Both the position numbers and the translations under genes were made by a program. Below are positions 62,123 to 64,000 of a DNA stretch of 64,000 nucleotides, in pieces. Source of the DNA: CAVOGJ01 sp963700865 (GTDB lineage Bacteria > Planctomycetota > Planctomycetia > Pirellulales > Pirellulaceae); NCBI GenBank assembly GCA_963700865.1, contig CAVOZC010000017.1, forward strand, positions 62,001 to 126,000, written 5' to 3'. Below the pieces are notes generated by a model that was given only the letters and a program-made list of their open reading frames with translations, was not told where the DNA came from and did not search any database. Numbering within the stretch: position 1 is the stretch's first letter; every line of letters starts with the position of its first letter.

Positions 62123-63477
62123 GCGACGAATTCCATATCCTGGTTGTGGACGACGAGCCAAACATTCGTTCGGGACTGGCGCTGGGGCTTGCCAAAACGG
62201 CGGACGTCATCGAGACCGCGGAGAATGTCCACGAGGCACTGCAGAAGTTCGACGCGAACGATTTTCAGCTCGTCATCGCCGACGTCCGCTTGCCCGGCAC
62301 GCACAACGGACTGGACCTGGTCTCCTTGCTGCGAGAACGCCGTCCTGACACGACCGTCATCGTGATTACGGCTCACGGCACCGTGGAGACTGCCGTCGAT
62401 GCCATGCGACGGGGTGCCTTTGACTTTATCACGAAACCGGTCGACTTGAATCTCATTCGCCAGCAGGTGCAAAAGGCCCTGGAACATCATCGGTTGCAGG
62501 CAGAAAACCGAGAACTCAAGGATCGGCTGGCCGACGCGGGTGAGATTTCCGGCATCATCGGCGCCAGCTCGGCGATGCAGGACGTCTATCGGCAAATCCG
62601 ACAAGTTGCCAACACCGACGCGACCGTATTCATTGAGGGGGAGAGTGGAACGGGCAAGGAGTTGATCGCGCGGGCCCTGCACGATCTGAGCAACCGCAGC
62701 TGCGGTCCGTTCATCGCCATCAATCTGGGAGCCCTCCCCGAAACGCTCCTCGAGAGCGAACTGTTCGGGCACGAAAAAGGTTCCTTCACCGGCGCCACGC
62801 GGCAGAAGCCGGGCTGTTTCGAGCAGGCGCGCGGGGGCACGCTATTTCTTGACGAGGTGACGGAAATTCCACCGAAAAGCCAGGTTGATCTGCTCCGCGT
62901 ACTCGAAACGGGACAGTTCACGCGTGTCGGAGGCGAAACACAACTCAGTTCCGATGCACGCATTGTCTCCGCGACCAACAAGGATATTCGGCAGTTGATC
63001 GAAGACGATACTTTCCGCGAGGACCTTTACTATCGCCTGAACATCGTTCCCATTCACATCCCACCTCTCCGTTCACGGCGCGAAGACATCCCCCTGTTGG
63101 TGGAACACTTTCTGCATCATTTCTGCCAGCGTCACCACCGACCGGAAAAAAGGATGGATGATGCGGCCATGCGGCTGCTCGTGGCGGCTCACTGGCCCGG
63201 CAACGTCCGCCAGTTGCGAAATCTGATGGAGCGGCTCGTCGTCACGGTGCATGATGATGTCGTGGCGGCCGCTGATTTGCCCGCCGAGGTGCATCCGACC
63301 GAACCCAATGACGCCGGGACCATTCGCTCCTTGGCACTCGTGACGGAAGACGCGGAAAAAGAGGCCATTCAGGCCGCGCTCGTCGCCTCCGGCTATCATC
63401 GGGAGCGGACCGCAAAATCGCTTGGCATCAGCGTGCGAACGTTGCACTATAAAATGAGCCGCTACGGTTTGCATTAA
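62119..63477 (+). CDS. NtrC-family sigma-54-dependent response regulator
   Basis: Receiver (VVDDEPNIR, phosphoacceptor D55 in VIADVRLPGT, KPVD) is followed by a complete AAA+ domain: Walker A GESGTGKE, GSFTGA sigma-54 contact loop, GGTLFLDEVTE Walker B, and WPGNVRQLRNLMERL. A Fis-type helix-turn-helix (ERTAKSLGISVRTLHYKM) ends the 452 aa protein. GSFTGA is a permitted variant of GAFTGA. It should activate sigma-54 promoters when phosphorylated. The dab promoter (59728-59742) and dyads at 60008-60046 are plausible targets. It is encoded in an overlapping carbonic anhydrase-kinase-regulator operon. Confidence 0.94.
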   Translation: MSDEFHILVVDDEPNIRSGLALGLAKTADVIETAENVHEALQKFDANDFQLVIADVRLPGTHNGLDLVSLLRERRPDTTVIVITAHGTVETAVDAMRRGAFDFITKPVDLNLIRQQVQKALEHHRLQAENRELKDRLADAGEISGIIGASSAMQDVYRQIRQVANTDATVFIEGESGTGKELIARALHDLSNRSCGPFIAINLGALPETLLESELFGHEKGSFTGATRQKPGCFEQARGGTLFLDEVTEIPPKSQVDLLRVLETGQFTRVGGETQLSSDARIVSATNKDIRQLIEDDTFREDLYYRLNIVPIHIPPLRSRREDIPLLVEHFLHHFCQRHHRPEKRMDDAAMRLLVAAHWPGNVRQLRNLMERLVVTVHDDVVAAADLPAEVHPTEPNDAGTIRSLALVTEDAEKEAIQAALVASGYHRERTAKSLGISVRTLHYKMSRYGLH

Positions 63478-63643
63478 GGCCCGGCAAGCCAACCGAGTTG
63501 CTTACTCGATTGGGTCGAGGCGTCTTCTGCTGACTATCTCCATGGTTTATTCTGAGCGGGTGAGCTGGTTCCATGAGGTTACGGAGCCCGTCCCGGACCC
63601 CGGCAAACGGGGCCCATGGCCACCAATCGAACGAGGAGTGGAG

Positions 63644-64000
63644 ATGATGCGGATCCTTGCTGCCGGTGTGACCGGGGCCGTCGTCTATTTTGTCTGGGGC
63701 ATGCTGGCCTGGATGGTTTTGCCCTTACACGCTCCGACGGTCCATGGACTTCCGGCCGAAAGCCAGGTGACGCAGGCCCTGACCGCTCAGGATCTGAAAA
63801 CGGGCGTCTATGTCGCACCCTGGTCCGACAATGCAAGTGAAATGTCGGACCCCGATTCGACGTTCATGAAGAACCATCTGGCTGGGCCCATTTTTTCGAT
63901 CTATTACCAGCAACAGGGCGCGGCCCCCATGAATAGCCGCGTCTTGGGCGTGGGATTCGTCATTGATCTGCTCGCCGCCACCTTGGCCGCCTGGCTGGTG
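63644..64000 (+). CDS. Membrane protein, partial at the right window edge
   Basis: AGGAG at 63633-63637 precedes the ATG at 63644. The frame is open to the window end (~119 residues seen). One helix at the start (GAVVYFVWGMLAWMVLPL) and another at the end (VGFVIDLLAATLAAWLV) surround a ~70-residue polar loop with YVAPWSDNASEMSDPD. No family is recognised. It follows the NtrC-like gene by 166 bp, possibly as a separate unit. Confidence 0.6.
   Translation, partial: MMRILAAGVTGAVVYFVWGMLAWMVLPLHAPTVHGLPAESQVTQALTAQDLKTGVYVAPWSDNASEMSDPDSTFMKNHLAGPIFSIYYQQQGAAPMNSRVLGVGFVIDLLAATLAAWLV

Noticed and set aside
1..64000. tRNA, rRNA and insertion sequences
   Set aside because: I saw no cloverleaf-like sequence in the intergenic regions, no rRNA segments and no transposase-like protein.

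Overview
The window looks like a chromosomal segment of a planctomycete, probably Pirellulales-like. The evidence is gene content only: GC-rich DNA, three PEP-CTERM proteins, a planctomycete-style ECF sigma factor (FPTTQWSLV start) next to Hanks-type Ser/Thr kinases, a kinase fused to a formylglycine-generating-enzyme-like domain, and an alternative complex III (ACIII) operon with a fused ActD-ActE subunit. About fifteen frameshifts interrupt otherwise well-conserved genes, including cytochrome oxidase subunit I. I therefore read most of them as sequencing or assembly indels and annotate those genes across the breaks.

Layout. 1-5.5 kb (minus): ECF sigma factor, Ser/Thr kinase and kinase-FGE fusion, in a tight row. 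6-7.6 kb: a primary-type sigma-70 factor. 7.6-19.3 kb: accessory region with a PQQ-propeller protein, three PEP-CTERM proteins, an MprF-like lysyl-lipid synthetase/flippase, a rhomboid-like protease, an amidase-like secreted protein, a degenerate receiver protein, and two arrays of a 66-bp palindrome-containing repeat. 19.4-28.2 kb: hsp20 behind a near-perfect sigma-54 promoter, a class II photolyase fused to a renalase-like FAD oxidoreductase, a deaminase, a three-gene sucrose/mannosylfructose-type sugar cassette, and an M48-like membrane protein without its zinc motif. 28.2-44.3 kb (minus): RegB/RegA redox two-component system, then actA-B-C-DE-F, a small membrane protein, SCO, and caa3-type cytochrome oxidase subunits II-I-III-IV. 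Together these form one quinol-to-oxygen branch. 45-50 kb: two small unknown proteins, sdhCAB, a 2-Cys peroxiredoxin and an Nei-type glycosylase.

51.6-63.5 kb is the most interesting part: a complete inorganic-carbon module in two divergent operons. The minus-strand operon encodes DabA, a NuoL-like DabB, a second NuoM-like subunit, and a SulP transporter that carries a STAS domain and an SbtB-like PII domain in one chain. The genes overlap by 4-11 bp. The plus-strand operon encodes a beta-carbonic anhydrase, a PAS histidine kinase and an NtrC-family sigma-54 activator, also overlapping. Upstream of dabA is a sigma-54 -24/-12 promoter (59728-59742), and in the carbonic anhydrase leader are two 17-bp dyads with NtrC-type geometry, 22 bp apart (60008-60046). 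The sequence thus suggests a self-contained, sigma-54-controlled bicarbonate/CO2 acquisition regulon. All functional statements are inferred from motifs and context; no database search was run.
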